A program made the position numbers and the translations under genes. The notes below the pieces were generated by a model. The model worked only from the letters and a program-made list of their open reading frames with translations, made no database searches and was not told the origin of the DNA. A stretch of DNA of 34,462 bases from Chitinivibrionales bacterium (GTDB taxonomy: Bacteria; Fibrobacterota; Chitinivibrionia; Chitinivibrionales; WJKA01): assembly GCA_014728215.1 (NCBI GenBank), contig WJLZ01000012.1:1-34462 (forward strand), given 5' to 3'. This document shows, piece after piece, positions 32,567 to 34,462 of the stretch; positions within the stretch are counted from its first letter, which is position 1; each line of letters opens with the position of its first letter.

Positions 32567-33163
32567 ATGATCCTGTTTGCCCACAAGCCCGATGCAGTCC
32601 TCCATAAAATGTTGTGCGACATTTTCGCCAACGCAGTTATCGACCTCCGGGTATCGGCGCATTATAACGACGAGGTTGTACCTTATATATCCGATGAATG
32701 CCTGCAGATGTTCATGGGCCCCCGCACACTGCTTGGGGTAGTGGAAAAACTCAAGGCAGCCTATGTCGCCGAGGAAATATATGAAGTCTCTCCCTATTAT
32801 TTTTTCTTGATCGACGATCTGCTGCAAATGTGTATTGAATTGTACAACGACGGGACCAGTTTTTTTGAAGAAGACATCCTGGTTCACCCTTCGGGCCGAA
32901 AAATCGATCATATCGATATTTCCTTGCTGCAGAGCCACCTGTTCTTTGATCTGGATTTCAATCTCCCCCCCGACACTGCATTTCAGATAAAGGCGTGTTC
33001 CAATGGCGACAACTTCATAGGCGCACTTCCCGAAGCCCTCCGGGCTGCCTGCAGGATTCCACCGGACAATGCCGACCTCTGGATCAGACCCTGTGAAGAA
33101 GTTCACGAAGAATACGAGCATGAAGAGCTGGACTGGTTCGGTGAATGGGTGCTGGAGGATTGA
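32567..33163 (+). CDS. Acidic hypothetical protein
   Basis: A 198-residue, strongly acidic, soluble protein that I do not recognise. It lacks a signal peptide and membrane segments. The N-terminal half looks helical with hydrophobic heptads (AVLHKMLCDIFANAVIDL; ECLQMFMGPRTLLGVVEKL; FLIDDLLQMCIELY). The end is rich in Glu/Asp/Trp (EEYEHEELDWFGEWVLED). The ATG at 32567 has GGGAG about nine bases upstream. A long minus-strand ORF (32558-33178) covers the same DNA, but it lacks these features. It stands alone between a terminator and a convergent gene. Confidence 0.6.
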   Translation: MILFAHKPDAVLHKMLCDIFANAVIDLRVSAHYNDEVVPYISDECLQMFMGPRTLLGVVEKLKAAYVAEEIYEVSPYYFFLIDDLLQMCIELYNDGTSFFEEDILVHPSGRKIDHIDISLLQSHLFFDLDFNLPPDTAFQIKACSNGDNFIGALPEALRAACRIPPDNADLWIRPCEEVHEEYEHEELDWFGEWVLED

Positions 33164-33261
33164 GCCTCTTCCCGGCATGATAAATTCGACAGGAAGAAGA
33201 TACTTTTCCCGGTTAACAGTGCAAAAGGTTGCCTGTCCCCTGGTTCATGGGTGCGAGATGC

Positions 33262-34462
33262 TCACTTGTCGGAATTTCTGCTGCACGCTTTTCTGTACTC
33301 ATAATCGTATAATTCACTGTCCCTCACAACACAGCCGGTATGGCCGCCGTATCGCATAATCTGTGTGCATTTCGAACAGGTAATACAGCATTTGGAGGGC
33401 TCTAATTTTCCATTGACCATAATATCGCGAGGCGCATCGGGGTAGGCAAACGCCATTCGCCCCAGACCGAGCAGTGACGCTCCCCGGGTGTTGATCACAC
33501 CTGCGGCGATTTGGGGGATAAACTGACGAAGCCAGGAGTATCCCGACGCAACGACCGGAATACGGGGGACCGCCTGCTGGATTTGGCGGGTGAGGGAAAT
33601 AAACCGGCAAACACCGTACAATGGATGTTCAGGGTACGGCTGTACGCCCGGAACCGGTGAATCGTAGGGACGGTTAACATGAGGATTGAAATAGGGATTA
33701 CCGGATGTTACATTCAGAATTGCGATTCCCAATGAGGAAAGGTCTTTTACCAGTGCCGTCGGCTCTTCGAGATCGGGAACCCGATAGTCATCTTTGTCAA
33801 CACCCCAACCCCAGGGATATTCGATAGCATCGTAAACATTCATACGGGTGGTGATAACAATATCCGGCACAGTCTCTTTGATACGGGCAAGTGTCTCCCG
33901 GATGAACCTCGTTCTGTTTTCATAGGATCCGCCGTACTTACCCTCACGGGTATGGGACGCCAGAAGTTCCGATACAAGATAGCGGTGGCAGCTTTTAATA
34001 TCGACGCCGTCAAAACCGGCCCGCGCCGCCAATCCGGCAGCCTCGACAAAGGTATCCTGAAGCCTGTCGAGATATTCGTCGGTAAGAAGCGGGTAATCCG
34101 TCGGAAGGTTATGTTTTGGGTCGAGGACTTTACTGTGATGAGCGATCATGGGACCTGGAGCACTGCCGGGTTTACTATAGCGGCCGGAGTGCGTCAACTG
34201 CAGGATTATCACCGGTTCACGCCCATATTCTTTATGACCCGTCTCTCTGGCGGTCTCAACAAGCCGGGCAAAGGTATCCACATTTTCACGGTTAAGGTAA
34301 AGTTGACACGGATTGGAGCGTCCTTCATGAAGGACCGCGGTTGCTTCAGCCCAGATCAGGCCGAATCCACCACGGGCGTAGCGGATGTAGCGCCTGAAAC
34401 TCAGCTCTCCCGGGGAACCGTCCGTTTCGGAATCAAATCCCTCCATGGGATGAGCCACAAAA
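33262..34462 (-). CDS. Old yellow enzyme family NADH:flavin oxidoreductase, partial (5' end outside window)
   Basis: About 399 visible residues of an FMN-binding TIM-barrel enzyme. Typical segments are VAHPMEGFD near the N-terminal edge, ILQLTHSGRYS, the FDGVDIKSCHRYLVSELLAS stretch with the catalytic-type His, YGGSYENRTRFI and the phosphate-binding GLGRMAFAYPD. Near the C-terminus a Cys cluster (C-x2-C-x2-C-x11-C in CITCSKCTQIMRYGGHTGC) suggests a 4Fe-4S cluster, as in the dienoyl-CoA reductase branch. The C-terminal FAD/NAD domains of that branch are absent, since the frame stops at 33262. The frame is open to the window edge, so the true start lies outside. The substrate is unknown. Confidence 0.85.
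   Translation of the reverse strand, partial: FVAHPMEGFDSETDGSPGELSFRRYIRYARGGFGLIWAEATAVLHEGRSNPCQLYLNRENVDTFARLVETARETGHKEYGREPVIILQLTHSGRYSKPGSAPGPMIAHHSKVLDPKHNLPTDYPLLTDEYLDRLQDTFVEAAGLAARAGFDGVDIKSCHRYLVSELLASHTREGKYGGSYENRTRFIRETLARIKETVPDIVITTRMNVYDAIEYPWGWGVDKDDYRVPDLEEPTALVKDLSSLGIAILNVTSGNPYFNPHVNRPYDSPVPGVQPYPEHPLYGVCRFISLTRQIQQAVPRIPVVASGYSWLRQFIPQIAAGVINTRGASLLGLGRMAFAYPDAPRDIMVNGKLEPSKCCITCSKCTQIMRYGGHTGCVVRDSELYDYEYRKACSRNSDK

Noticed and set aside
32558-33178. 206-residue minus-strand ORF opposite the acidic hypothetical gene
   Set aside because: The plus-strand frame has a clear ribosome-binding site and a coherent acidic composition. The choice is not absolute, and I note it in the gene entry.
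1-34462. CRISPR array, prophage or defence island
   Set aside because: No regularly spaced repeats, cas genes, phage structural genes or integrase were seen; the content is mainly conserved housekeeping genes.

Overview
The window reads as a chromosomal segment of a diderm (Gram-negative-type) bacterium with mid-range G+C. The envelope genes (LolA-like protein, PorV/PorQ-like barrels, proteins with C-terminal FlgD-like domains, a lamin-tail protein, Lgt, MreBCD/PBP2/RodA) suggest the Fibrobacterota/FCB side of the tree. That placement is an inference from gene content, not a measured phylogeny. Most genes are housekeeping and are packed into short-spaced or overlapping operons.

Layout. 1-4191 (minus): a signalling operon of a soluble GAF histidine kinase, a membrane PAS/GAF/PAS histidine kinase and a response regulator cut by the window edge, with a clear sigma-70-type promoter upstream. 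4541-7136 (plus): an exported lamin-tail protein and a small exported, barrel-like protein. 7257-10209 (minus): a Bax-inhibitor-1 family membrane protein, a short RpoD-type sigma factor and an MBL-fold hydrolase. 10457-10894: two serine tRNAs and the small SRP RNA. 11029-14792 (plus): dnaX-ebfC-recR-pgpA-cinA/pncC. 14887-16591 (minus): queD-queE-queC for preQ0 synthesis. 16762-19687: a stand-alone ThiD2-like protein overlapping ftsK. 19721-24430: LolA-like protein, a putative lipoprotein with a FlgD-like C-terminus and two PorV-like barrels. 24636-30211: the complete rod-shape operon mreB-mreC-mreD-mrdA-rodA. 30254-32059: lgt and comF. 32060-32566: a hairpin-forming MITE-like element, a third serine tRNA and its terminator. 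32567-33163: an unrecognised acidic protein. 33262-end (minus): an old-yellow-enzyme family flavoprotein cut by the edge.

How the genes fit together. The centre and right of the window combine chromosome processing (DnaX, RecR, FtsK) with envelope growth (MreBCD, PBP2, RodA), lipoprotein lipidation and carriage (Lgt, LolA-like) and outer-membrane barrels. Two separate places pair a protein ending in a FlgD-like beta-sandwich with adjacent barrel genes, which hints at a type-IX-like export or surface-display route.

The most interesting non-gene signals are: an 11-A run inside dnaX where both shifted frames stop within a few codons (a likely gamma/tau switch); a 161-bp MITE-like palindrome inserted at the comF stop codon with a TAA target duplication; a TGGAG/CTCCA palindromic repeat that overlaps the end of lgt and start of comF and recurs before dnaX; and an atypical tRNA-Ser(UGA) with encoded CCA. 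I found no CRISPR array, prophage or defence island, and I do not claim a wholly new system.
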